Source: Sinorhizobium chiapasense
Lineage (GTDB): Bacteria > Pseudomonadota > Alphaproteobacteria > Rhizobiales > Rhizobiaceae
Assembly (NCBI RefSeq): GCF_036488675.1
Contig: NZ_CP133152.1
Span: 496,001 to 560,000, forward strand
Direction: 5' to 3'
DNA length: 64,000 nucleotides
The notes beneath the pieces are model-generated. The model was not told the origin of the DNA. It worked only from the letters and a program-made list of their open reading frames with translations, and ran no database searches. Numbering within the stretch: position 1 is the stretch's first letter; every line of letters starts with the position of its first letter. The translations under genes were made by a program, and so were the position numbers. Positions 52,665 to 60,734 of this stretch are shown one piece after another.

Positions 52665-53204
52665 TCAGGCCATTCCGGCGAGGCTCAGCAGAAAATAGCT
52701 GACACCGACAAAGGCAAGGACGGGATAGGGGCCGGTCTTCGTCGTCAGCAAGACGGCAACCGCACCGAGGGACGTTACCAGTTCTAGCGGCGTGAACCTG
52801 GCCGACTGGCCGACCGCAAAAACGCCGGCGAAAATCAGGCCGACGGCGACTGGAGCGAGGCCCTTCTCCGCCGCAATCGCCCAGGCGGAGCGACGATGGC
52901 GCTGCCAATAGCTGCCCAGAATACAGAGCAGGATGGACGAGGGAATGAATATTGCGAGCGTTGCGAGAACTGCCCCCCACAGGCCGCTGACCTCCCATCC
53001 GATCAACGCCACGATCAAGGTGCCGGGGCCGGGGGCCGCGCGCGAAATAGCGTAGAGATCTGTAAACTGCGGGCCGCTCAGCAGATGCAGGATATCGACT
53101 GTCTGATGCTGAAGGCTCGCCACGATCGTCTGGCCCCCGCCGAAAGAGACCAGGGACAGTGGGATGCAGAGCAGGATCAGGCCGAGCAGCTTGTCGTCAA
53201 TCAC
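52665..53204 (-). CDS. Chromate transporter family protein, C-terminal-half type
   Basis: A 179-residue membrane protein with the second CHR domain: IPLSLVSFGGGQTIVASLQ near the start and AISRAAPGPGTLIVALIG. The GTG at 53204 has GGGAG 7 bases upstream, and overlaps the end of the partner gene by 8 bases. Together the two short CHR proteins form a functional pair as an alternative to one 400-residue ChrA. Substrate could be chromate, sulfate or another oxyanion. Confidence 0.85.
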   Translation of the reverse strand: MIDDKLLGLILLCIPLSLVSFGGGQTIVASLQHQTVDILHLLSGPQFTDLYAISRAAPGPGTLIVALIGWEVSGLWGAVLATLAIFIPSSILLCILGSYWQRHRRSAWAIAAEKGLAPVAVGLIFAGVFAVGQSARFTPLELVTSLGAVAVLLTTKTGPYPVLAFVGVSYFLLSLAGMA

Positions 53205-53784
53205 GCGATTTCTCCCGCTCGATCCAGAATGTTGCGGCGATGCTGACGGGAATGGTGCCCGCGACAACGGCGACGAGCGACCAGCGCAGAACCCCAACCA
53301 TGAGGAAGACGGCCAACGCCATCAGAATTGGCAGCGCATGTCTTTGGAGCCGGCGGGCGGTTTTGATCCCCATCGTTAATGACGAGGCGATGCCGACGCA
53401 GGCGAGTCCCCGCAGCACCGCCTGTGCCTCCGGATGGGACCTGAGTTGCTGATAGGTGACGCTCATCGCCAGGATCACAGCGAAGGCGGGCAGCACCATG
53501 CCGAAGAGCGCGATACAGGCGCCGGCAACCCCGCGCAGTTTGAGGCCGATATAGACGGCGAGGTTGACCGGATTGGCGCCCGGCATGATCTGGGCGACCG
53601 TCAGTGTCTTGAGGAACTCGTCATCGGTCAACCAGCCGCGGCGTTCGACGATCTCGCGGTGGGTCCAGCCGGCCATGCCCCCTCCGAAAGAGGACGCGCC
53701 GAGCCGCAGAAACGAAGCGAGCAGCGCAAGAGAGGTCACATTCTCCTCCCTCTCCATGCCGATGTCGCCGACGGGTTTGTCCAT
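53197..53784 (-). CDS. Chromate transporter family protein, N-terminal-half type
   Basis: A 195-residue short-chain CHR protein with the signature FLRLGASSFGGGMAGW and the glutamate of HREIVERRGWL, followed by QIMPGANPVNLAVYIG and five hydrophobic segments. Works as a heteropair with the product of the overlapping downstream gene. In an aromatic-acid region it might export or import an organic or inorganic anion; the family name does not prove chromate. Confidence 0.87.
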   Translation of the reverse strand: MDKPVGDIGMEREENVTSLALLASFLRLGASSFGGGMAGWTHREIVERRGWLTDDEFLKTLTVAQIMPGANPVNLAVYIGLKLRGVAGACIALFGMVLPAFAVILAMSVTYQQLRSHPEAQAVLRGLACVGIASSLTMGIKTARRLQRHALPILMALAVFLMVGVLRWSLVAVVAGTIPVSIAATFWIEREKSRD

Positions 53785-54382
53785 TGGTACTCCGATAGCC
53801 GCAAGCTCCCCTCGGCTGTCCGAAGCCGCGGGGAGAGCAAATGATTAGAGGTGCGATTGGCGCGGCGCGCTTGCCCTGCGCGCATGTGAGCATCGGTATG
53901 CTAGTGGCGTAAGCCACGGAAAGTCCATGCCATTTCGTCTTAGCGGCGTAGTAAGAAAAATTTATCGACGCGATTCATCTGTGCAAGGCATGTCCGGCGA
54001 TTATGCCGGTTGAAGCCCATCTCGCCCCGACCGCGTCACAACCAGAGAGATCGCAGAATGGCCAGCCCAACGCGTATTACTACGTTCTAAACAAAGGAAA
54101 TAGCCGTGATATCAATTACATAAACGTATGGTTGCGCATGGCTGCAACGGAACCCTTGATGACCGTCCCAAATTCTGTCCGCGCGAAAACTGTTGGACTA
54201 AGCATAATTTTTTGCTTTGGACAAAGGTCACGGCGATGGCACTAATGAAACCACGCGACAGACAGGGCCAGCGCAAATGATGGCAATCGCCCTGTTTGCA
54301 GGAGGAGTTCGCAAGTGATTGCCCGATGGAGCCGCGATCTGATCGGCGGGAGCTCCATTCTACGGGAGGATTGGAACCAGAA
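53785..54382. other. Long intergenic region upstream of the TctABC operon
   Basis: 598 bases without a supported gene. It has an imperfect stem at 53806-53835 (CTCCCC...GGGGAG) next to the chromate-transporter start and is less GC-rich around 53940-54240. A sequence with dyad character, TTGGACTAAG...CTTTGGACAA (about 54193-54226), may be a LysR-type or other regulator site for the tct operon. No clear promoter boxes identified. Confidence 0.45.
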
Positions 54383-55894
54383 ATGATCGAGACTATGTTC
54401 GGGGCGCTCTTTAATCTTGTGAGCACCCCACACACCATGGGTCTCATGCTGATCGCGGTCGTCTTTGGACTGCTCGTCGGCGTGACGCCCGGCATCGGAG
54501 GCAAGCTCTCCATCGCCATGGCGATTCCCTTTGTCTATGGCATGGACATGGTGGCAGGCGCCGTTTTCCTGTTGACCATGCACGCCGTCAACGGCACCAG
54601 CGGTCAGATATCGAGCATCATGTTCGGCATCCCCGGCGACGGTGACGATGCGGCAACCACGCTTGACGGCTACCCGCTTGCCAAACAGGGGCAGGCGGCG
54701 CGCGCGCTCGGTGCCAGTATTACCGCCTCCGGTGTCGGCGGCATCATCGGCGCGGTCGTTTTCGCGATCATGATTCCGGTGTTGGAACCGGTCATCCTGA
54801 TGTTCAGCCCTGCCGAGTTCTTCCTGATTGCCCTTCTCGGCATCAGTTTCATCGCGTTCCTGGCGAGCGGCAGCAAGATCGTCAAAGGCCTGATCGTCGG
54901 CTTCTACGGTCTCATGCTGTCGACGATCGGCATGGATCCGATCACCGGCACGCCGCGCTATGCGGGCGATATGCTTTTCCTGTGGGACGGCGTCAGCCTC
55001 GTCACCGCGGTGCTCGCGATGTTCGCCGTACCGGAAATGCTTTCGCTGGCCACCAAGGGCGGTTCGATCTCGGCCGTGCCGATGGACAAGGCTTTCTCGT
55101 ATCGGCAGCTGCTTTCCGGCGTCATGGAAGTCCCGCGCCATTGGTGGCTCGTGGTCCGCACCTCGGTCATCGGCTCGGTCATCGGGATGATTCCAGGCCT
55201 TGGCGGCTCGACTGCGGCGTGGCTCTGCTATGGCCATGCGGTGCAAAGCTCGAAGACGCCGGAGCGCTTCGGCAAGGGCGCGATCGAGGGCGTTATCGCA
55301 CCGGAGACCGCCAGCAACGGCAAGGAAGGCGGCTCTCTGCTTCCGACCCTCTTCTTCGGCATCCCGGGCAGCTCCGGCATGGCCGTGTTGCTCGGCGCCT
55401 TCCTCATCCTCGGCATCCAGCCGGGCGCGATGATGGTCACCAAGCATCTCGATCTGGTCTGGACGCTGATCTGGGCGCTGGTCGTGGGCAACCTCATTGC
55501 CGTTGCCATGCTGCTCGTCGTTTGTCGCTGGCTCGCGGTTCTGACCTTCGTCAATGGTCGAATGCTGGCGCCCTTCATCCTCGTCTTCGTGACGATCGGC
55601 TGCTTCGTCAGCGATGTGCAGTGGCAGAACCTCGTGGTTCTCGTGCTCTTCAGCGCGATCGGCTACGGCTTCCAGCGGGCCGGCTGGCCGCGCTCGCCCT
55701 TCGTTATCGGCCTCGTTCTCGGCGGCCAGGCGGAAGCGTCGCTGCACCAGGCGCTGCAGTTGTGGGGTTACTCCTTCTTCCTGCGCCCGATGTCGCTGGT
55801 CCTTATCGGCATGATTGTCGCGCTGATGGTCTACGCCTTCTACCGCAATTTCCGGCCCGGCGATCGCCAGCCTAGCGTGGAGATCAATACGTGA
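54383..55894 (+). CDS. tctA: Tripartite tricarboxylate transporter permease, large subunit (TctA)
   Basis: A 503-residue TctA protein with about twelve membrane segments. The two family motifs are present: GVTPGIGGKLSIAMAIPF with GIPGDGDDAAT in the N-terminal half, and MIPGLGGSTAAWLCYGHA with FFGIPGSSGMAVLLGAF in the C-terminal half. Secondary sodium- or proton-coupled uptake of a carboxylate with the TctB and periplasmic TctC partners encoded next. In aromatic regions TTT systems import acids such as terephthalate or phthalate. Confidence 0.92.
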   Translation: MIETMFGALFNLVSTPHTMGLMLIAVVFGLLVGVTPGIGGKLSIAMAIPFVYGMDMVAGAVFLLTMHAVNGTSGQISSIMFGIPGDGDDAATTLDGYPLAKQGQAARALGASITASGVGGIIGAVVFAIMIPVLEPVILMFSPAEFFLIALLGISFIAFLASGSKIVKGLIVGFYGLMLSTIGMDPITGTPRYAGDMLFLWDGVSLVTAVLAMFAVPEMLSLATKGGSISAVPMDKAFSYRQLLSGVMEVPRHWWLVVRTSVIGSVIGMIPGLGGSTAAWLCYGHAVQSSKTPERFGKGAIEGVIAPETASNGKEGGSLLPTLFFGIPGSSGMAVLLGAFLILGIQPGAMMVTKHLDLVWTLIWALVVGNLIAVAMLLVVCRWLAVLTFVNGRMLAPFILVFVTIGCFVSDVQWQNLVVLVLFSAIGYGFQRAGWPRSPFVIGLVLGGQAEASLHQALQLWGYSFFLRPMSLVLIGMIVALMVYAFYRNFRPGDRQPSVEINT

Positions 55895-56412
55895 AGAACC
55901 TTTCCTTCAGCACTTGGCTCACCATCGTCATGCTCGTCTTCTTCGTCGTCATGGTTGGCCTCTCGATGGAATTTCCAGCTAAGGCGCGCTTCATGCCCCT
56001 GATCGTCGGCCTGCCGGCCATCGCGCTCTGCCTCGTCCAGCTCGGCATCGATTTGATGCCGTCCTCGAAGAGCGCATTCCACGGTGCGCCCCGTGCCGGT
56101 CTGGCACAGCAGACCGGTCAGGAGCCGGACCTGCCGGAGTTCGGGCCGCATACGGTCTCGCAGGAGCTCCTGATGTGGACCTATTTCGTGGCCTTTGTCG
56201 CCGGAATCCTGGCCTTCGGTTTCTATGTGAGCGTGCCCGTGCTGCTGGTCACGTTCCTCTGTCGGGAAGCTGAAGCGTCATGGCGGTTCGCCCTTTCGTT
56301 GGCGGCAGCAGCCACGCTTGTGCTCTACCTGATGTTCGGCGCGCTGCTGCACATCCAGCTCCATCCCGGCTTCGTTACACCGTGGCTGGTACAGACGGTC
56401 GGGGCAGCCTGA
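55891..56412 (+). CDS. tctB: Tripartite tricarboxylate transporter, small subunit (TctB)
   Basis: A 173-residue membrane protein with four hydrophobic segments in the TctB layout (two near the N terminus, two in the C-terminal 85 residues) joined by a hydrophilic linker. The GTG at 55891 overlaps the TctA stop by four bases. Partner of TctA. Confidence 0.82.
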   Translation: MKNLSFSTWLTIVMLVFFVVMVGLSMEFPAKARFMPLIVGLPAIALCLVQLGIDLMPSSKSAFHGAPRAGLAQQTGQEPDLPEFGPHTVSQELLMWTYFVAFVAGILAFGFYVSVPVLLVTFLCREAEASWRFALSLAAAATLVLYLMFGALLHIQLHPGFVTPWLVQTVGAA

Positions 56413-56616
56413 TCGGGATCCGCGGGGAGGCGGGTTGAGAAAAAGCGGGTGCCCTTCGGGGCGCGCGCAAACGAAACAGCAAACGCATTGCGAGGATGGC
56501 CTTCACGTTGGCAGCGCCACCGTGAGCGGGATTGGCTTGCCGCTTGCAGATGTTGTCGGAAACCAGATGCTCGCCGCGAGCGGGCGGCTTACGCCGAAAG
56601 GCAATGGGAGGAAACA

Positions 56617-57621
56617 ATGGCAATTCAAACACTTCGCATCGCGGTATCGGGTGCTGCGATCTTGTCGGCACTGTGGCCAGGTCTCGCCTTGGCCGAGGAC
56701 GGTGTCGAGTTCTTCAACGGTAAGACCATCAACTACATCGTCGCGACGGCGCCGGGCGGCGTTTACGACACCAACGGACGTCTTGTTGCGCAATACATGC
56801 AGAAATACCTGCCTGGCTCGACCTTCGTCGTGCAGAACATGCCGGGCGCCGGCCATCTGCTGGGCACGAACTATATCTATGCCTCCGAACCGGACGGTCT
56901 GACCTTCGGAACCTTCAATACCGGGCTGCTCTACGGTCAGCTCAGCGGCGATCCGAATATCAAATTCGACCTGACGAAGATGTCCTGGATCGGAAAGGTC
57001 GCATCCGACCCGCGGATCATTCTCGTTACCAAGGAATCCGGGATCGAAAGCTACGAACAGATGAAGGCGCTGAAGGAACCGATCAAATTCGCGACTGCCG
57101 GAAAGGGAAGCGCCTCGATGATCGAGGCGACGATGTTCGTGAAGGCGCTCAAACTGCCGATCCAGGTGGTTTCGGGCTATAACGGCAACGAGGATCAACT
57201 CGCGATGATGCGCGGCGAGGTCCAGGGTGTGATCGGGTCCCGGTCGGAATTTCAGCAGTTCGTCGATGAGGGCAAGGGTCGCTTCATCGCGCAAGTCGGC
57301 GGCACTGAAACAGACGTACCGCAACTCGCCTCGATGGTCGACGACGCGACGGCAAAGGAAGTCGTCGGCCTGATCGAGTCGCAGAGCGGGATTTCGCGGC
57401 TTTCCGCCGGCCCGGCCGGGATCCCGGAGGATCGCCTGAAGGCTCTCCGGGACGCATATAAGGCCGCCACAACCGATCCGGAATTCATCGAGAAAGCGCG
57501 TGCACTCGGTCTTCCCGTCGATCCGGCGGTCGGCGACGAGGTCGGAACGCGGGTCGAGAAGGCCTTGGACCGGGCCCCGGAGGTCATCAACGTATTGAAA
57601 GAGGCGCTCAGCGAAGGCTGA
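56617..57621 (+). CDS. tctC: Tripartite tricarboxylate transporter periplasmic binding protein (TctC), copy 1
   Basis: A 334-residue TctC/Bug-family protein. Signal peptide about 1-26 ending LALA. The landmark regions VATAPGGVYDTNGRLVAQ and NMPGAGHLLGTNY are in the N-terminal domain. GGGAGGAAACA precedes the ATG at 56617. Highly similar, through the whole length, to the product of the next gene. It captures the substrate for TctAB. Confidence 0.92.
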   Translation: MAIQTLRIAVSGAAILSALWPGLALAEDGVEFFNGKTINYIVATAPGGVYDTNGRLVAQYMQKYLPGSTFVVQNMPGAGHLLGTNYIYASEPDGLTFGTFNTGLLYGQLSGDPNIKFDLTKMSWIGKVASDPRIILVTKESGIESYEQMKALKEPIKFATAGKGSASMIEATMFVKALKLPIQVVSGYNGNEDQLAMMRGEVQGVIGSRSEFQQFVDEGKGRFIAQVGGTETDVPQLASMVDDATAKEVVGLIESQSGISRLSAGPAGIPEDRLKALRDAYKAATTDPEFIEKARALGLPVDPAVGDEVGTRVEKALDRAPEVINVLKEALSEG

Positions 57622-57630
57622 TGCGCGCGA

Positions 57631-57678
57631 GATCACGATGACTTTGGGTCGAATCGACCCAAAGTCATATACGTGATC
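57631..57678. repeat. Long perfect palindrome between the two tctC genes
   Basis: ATGACTTTGGGTCGA (57638-57652) and its complement (57654-57668) around one A, extended by GATCACG / CGTGATC outer arms (57631-57637 and 57672-57678). It lies 10 bases after the first tctC stop and could act as a terminator or mRNA stabiliser. It may belong with the adjoining mosaic repeat. Confidence 0.8.
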
Positions 57679-57679
57679 G

Positions 57680-57742
57680 ATTCTAATAAGTTAGAGCGGG
57701 ATGCGGGCGGAAAACCGCGCACACTTTTCCTCATCCCGCTCG
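57680..57742 (+). repeat. Rhizobial palindromic repeat in the leader of the second tctC
   Basis: A nested palindrome: outer arms GAGCGGGAT (57694-57702) and ATCCCGCTC (57733-57741), inner GCGG...CCGC. Elements starting AATAAGTTAGAGCGGGATG are dispersed in rhizobial genomes; assignment is from memory of that consensus. It ends 36 bases before the start of tctC copy 2. Confidence 0.7.
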
Positions 57743-57777
57743 GCCGAATCTTCAAGCTTCAACTGGGAGGAAAATCA

Positions 57778-58785
57778 ATGAAATGGCATTCAATTCGCAT
57801 GGCTGCTTGCGCGACTGCGGCTTTGCTTACGATCTCGACGACCGCCGCCTGGGCGCAGGAAGGCAAGGAGTTCTTCAACGGCAAGACGGTCAACTACATC
57901 GTCGCGACCGGACCGGGCGGCGGCTACGACACCAATGGCCGTCTCGTCGCGCAGTTCATGCAGAAGTATCTGCCGGGCTCGACCTTCGTCGTTCAGAACA
58001 TGCCCGGCGCCGGCCACCTCATCGGAGCGAACTATATTTACGCTTCCGAGCCGGATGGCCTGACATTCGGTACCTTCAACACCGGCCTCATCTACGGACA
58101 GCTCGGCGGTGACCCCGGCATCAAATTCGACCTCGCGGACATGTCCTGGATCGGAAAGGTCGCCTCCGACCCACGCGTCATTGTCGTGACCAAGGAATCC
58201 GGCATCGAGAGCTACGAGCAGCTCAAGGCTCTGAAGGAGCCGATCCGGTTCGCGTCCGCCGGTGTCGGCAGCGCCTCCACGATCGAGACCACGATGCTGG
58301 TCAAGGCGCTCCACCTGCCGATCCAGATCGTTTCCGGCTACAACGGCAGCGACGACCAGCTTGCCATGCGCCGGGGCGAAGTTCAGGGGATCATCGCCTC
58401 GCGTTCCTCCTTCCAGCAGTTCGTGGATGAGGGCAACGGTCGCATCATCGCGCAGATCGGCGGTTCGGAGACGGACGTGCCGCAGCTCGCTTCGCTGGTC
58501 GACGATGAAGACGCCAAGAAGGTCATCGCGCTGGTGGCCTCGCAAAGCAACATTTCTCGTCTGACGGCAGGTCCGACCGGCATTCCCGAAGATCGGCTGA
58601 AGGCGTTGCGCGACGCCTACAATGCCGCCACGTCCGATCCGGAATTCTTGGAGAAGGCCAAGTCTCTCAGCCTGCCGGTGGATCCGAAGGTCGGCGACGA
58701 CGTGGCGGTTACGGTCAAGGCGGCACTCGATCAGAAACCGGATGTCGTCGAGTTCCTGAAAGAGGCCCTCCTGTCGCGGAATTGA
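57778..58785 (+). CDS. Tripartite tricarboxylate transporter periplasmic binding protein (TctC), copy 2
   Basis: A 335-residue TctC protein, a tandem duplicate of the gene just before it; I judge the proteins to be clearly more than two-thirds identical by eye (shared VNYIVATGPGGGYDTNG, NMPGAGHLIGANY, KESGIESYEQ). Signal peptide about 1-25 ending AAWA. GGGAGG precedes the ATG. Differences lie mainly in the signal, in the C-terminal helices and in a few putative contact residues, which could give a different ligand preference. Followed by a terminator hairpin. Confidence 0.92.
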   Translation: MKWHSIRMAACATAALLTISTTAAWAQEGKEFFNGKTVNYIVATGPGGGYDTNGRLVAQFMQKYLPGSTFVVQNMPGAGHLIGANYIYASEPDGLTFGTFNTGLIYGQLGGDPGIKFDLADMSWIGKVASDPRVIVVTKESGIESYEQLKALKEPIRFASAGVGSASTIETTMLVKALHLPIQIVSGYNGSDDQLAMRRGEVQGIIASRSSFQQFVDEGNGRIIAQIGGSETDVPQLASLVDDEDAKKVIALVASQSNISRLTAGPTGIPEDRLKALRDAYNAATSDPEFLEKAKSLSLPVDPKVGDDVAVTVKAALDQKPDVVEFLKEALLSRN

Positions 58786-58800
58786 GCCTTGCGGCTTTGT

Positions 58801-58828
58801 GGGCGGCGGTCTTGCCGCCGCCCGTTTA
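58801..58828 (+). terminator. Terminator of the tct operon
   Basis: A perfect 9-bp GC stem (GGGCGGCGG / CCGCCGCCC) with a TCTTG loop, 16 bases after the second tctC stop, followed by GTTTACC. The T stretch is short, but the stem is very stable. Confidence 0.7.
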
Positions 58829-59001
58829 CCTAGCAACGCCAGAACGAGCGCGCCATCGGCGCCATGCGCGATGTGCCGGCGCCTTTCCTTGAATCAGAGC
58901 CGATGGAAAAATTATTTGCAGTTCAAAGGGTTGCACGGGATCTTTCACGCCCGAGAAGAGGCGTGGCGCTGTAGCGCGGCAAACAAAATCCTGAGGTGGA
59001 C

Positions 59002-59166
59002 GTGAAAATCGGTGTGGTTGGAGCGGGAGAAAATGGGGTTCACGATGGCGGGCCACATGCTGGAAGAGGCTTCACGGTTTCGGCTTTCGACATCGGCGAC
59101 GAGCGGCTCACCGCAGCCGTGGTGCGCGGCATTGCGGCGAGGCCTATCCTGGGCGCAGCGGGATAG
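59002..59166 (+). pseudogene. Remnant of a 3-hydroxyisobutyrate dehydrogenase-like gene (N-terminal fragment, frameshifted)
   Basis: Starting at GTG 59002 the frame reads VKIGVVGAG, the first strand and turn of a beta-hydroxyacid dehydrogenase. The family motif then continues in the +1 frame as MGFTMAGHMLEE before the first frame resumes with GFTVSAFDIGDERLTAAV and stops at 59166. So two compensating indels have scrambled about 45 bases, and the remaining 240 residues of the enzyme are missing. A dead gene between the tct operon and the second cupin/EutA unit; it may mark a past rearrangement. Confidence 0.75.
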
Positions 59167-59250
59167 CGCTCGCGCCCTCTGAAGGCGGCCTCGTCTCACG
59201 GCAGTTCGCCCTTTCGGAAGACCGCGGGCGACCGGCAGGGGTATGGTGTC

Positions 59251-59282
59251 GGGAAAACGCCTTTTCCGAAAACACACTACCG
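59251..59282 (+). promoter_or_regulatory. IclR-type operator, second copy of the shared 32-bp element
   Basis: Begins with the palindrome GGAAAA-CGCC-TTTTCC and continues GAAAACACACTACCG. The last 20 bases match those at 36307-36326 (minus strand) except for one base. It ends 54 bases before the likely cupin start at 59337. The conservation outside any coding frame argues for a shared regulator. Confidence 0.75.
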
Positions 59283-59336
59283 ATGCCGGCACAAAAGACT
59301 CATAGTTCGCGCCGAATGCGGGAACGACAAAGCGAA

Positions 59337-60578
59337 ATGAAAGTGAACCAGATGGCCAGTACAGTCGATACAACGCCGCTCAGTGGTGAACCGGTTGCGG
59401 TTCCCGATCCCGGCAACAGCAAGTTCCTTGTCGATCCCTATAAGGACTGGTCCAAGGGTGAGGGCATCCCGATCCATTTCGATCTCGGGCACGATCTGCT
59501 CGCGCTCGAAACCGGCCCGTGGGATCGCTACGACGCACGCGGCTGCTTCGCCCATACCCATGGCATGGGCGACTTCATGGCGAACTACGTGATCGAAGTG
59601 TTGCCTGGCCGCAAGACGCGGCCCGTCAAGCACCTCTATGAAGCGTTCTTCTATGCCCTGTCAGGCTATGGTTCGACGACCGTATGGCTTCCGAACGGCG
59701 AGGTCCGCACGTTCGAGTGGGGGCCGAAGGCGCTCTTTGCGATCCCGTTGAACTGCCTCTACCAGTTCAACAATGGGTCAGGTGTCGACACGGTCCGCCT
59801 CTCCTGCACCAACAACGCGCCGCTGACCATCAATCTCTATCACAACCTTGATTTCGTCTTCGACAATGACTTCGCCTTCAAGGACCGCATCGGCCAGGCC
59901 AAGCATTTTGAAGGCGAGGGTGCGCTTTATTCCTATGGCTTGGAATCGGCGCGAAAGGTCCAGAACATCTGGGAGACCAACTTCGTCCACGATCTGACGA
60001 GCTTCAAGCTCTACGAATTCGAGGGACGCGGCAAAGGTTCGCTCAACGTCAATTTCGTGCTGGCCGACGGAACGATGCATTCCCACGTTTCGCAGATGCC
60101 GGTCGGTCGCTACAAGAAGGCGCACCGCCACGCCGCAGGAACGCACGTGCACGCCGTCGACGGCGAGGGGTACTCGCTGATGTGGTACGAGGGAGACTCC
60201 GAGTTCAAGGAAATCCCGTGGCGCCACGGCTTCATGTATACGCCGCCGTTCTGGATGTACCATCAGCATTTCAACACCTGCGATCAGCCGGCGCGCTACG
60301 TCGCCTGCAGCCTCGGCAGCCGGCGCTACCCGTTCATCTCGCTGCGGCGCAAAAGTGCGGAAGGCGGCGGTGCGACGTCGGTCAAGGACGGTGGACGGCA
60401 GATCGAATACGAGGATCAGGATCCGCGCGTACACCGTAAGTTCCTTGAGGAGTTGCAGAAGACCGGTGTTCCCTCTGCAATGGGCGACATCTTCGACGAG
60501 GCGGCGATCATGGCTCTGCCGAAGGAAAGCCTGACGGGCGTCATCCAGACGCCGATTCTTGCCGGTCCGGCCACCTAG
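59337..60578 (+). CDS. Double-cupin (bicupin) protein, copy 2, partner of an EutA-like ATPase
   Basis: About 413 residues; homologous to the product of 34953-36191 (shared EGIP...DLG near 43-51, KHLYEAFFYALSGYGSTTVWL, GRYKKAHRH and WMYHQHF). The second cupin keeps its ligands (His263, His265, His309, His311). The first cupin keeps His99 and Glu102 but has Tyr142 where copy 1 has His144. Start uncertain: ATG at 59283, 59337 and 59352 are in frame; 59283 would abut the operator and none has a strong ribosome-binding site. Followed by a RIME repeat and the EutA-like gene. Confidence 0.85.
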   Translation: MKVNQMASTVDTTPLSGEPVAVPDPGNSKFLVDPYKDWSKGEGIPIHFDLGHDLLALETGPWDRYDARGCFAHTHGMGDFMANYVIEVLPGRKTRPVKHLYEAFFYALSGYGSTTVWLPNGEVRTFEWGPKALFAIPLNCLYQFNNGSGVDTVRLSCTNNAPLTINLYHNLDFVFDNDFAFKDRIGQAKHFEGEGALYSYGLESARKVQNIWETNFVHDLTSFKLYEFEGRGKGSLNVNFVLADGTMHSHVSQMPVGRYKKAHRHAAGTHVHAVDGEGYSLMWYEGDSEFKEIPWRHGFMYTPPFWMYHQHFNTCDQPARYVACSLGSRRYPFISLRRKSAEGGGATSVKDGGRQIEYEDQDPRVHRKFLEELQKTGVPSAMGDIFDEAAIMALPKESLTGVIQTPILAGPAT

Positions 60579-60620
60579 GCGGTGCGGATCAGTACGGCCG
60601 GGTGGGTGAGGCCCGGCATC

Positions 60621-60718
60621 ACTGCAAGATTCCTTAAACCGGAACCGCTTTAAGGACAAAATCATGCAGCATTTCATAGTTCTACAGCGCCGGCGCGCGT
60701 CTGGCGCGGGCGCTGCAG
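60621..60718 (-). repeat. RIME-type rhizobial intergenic mosaic element, copy 2
   Basis: About 98 bases, related to 45221-45326 but inverted. From the plus strand it starts ACTGCAAGATTCCTTAAACC, contains TTTAAGGACAAAATCATGCAG and ends with TACAGCGCCGGCGCG...GCGCTGCAG. It separates the double-cupin gene from the EutA-like gene and ends 16 bases before the latter's start codon. It presumably forms a folded mRNA between the two cistrons. Confidence 0.8.
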
Positions 60719-60734
60719 CGGCAGGAGGAGTTGC

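Noticed and set aside
53197..53784. Frameshifted single ChrA gene
   Set aside because: Each half has its own start and ribosome-binding site and overlaps by 8 bases with the other; paired short CHR genes are a known normal arrangement.
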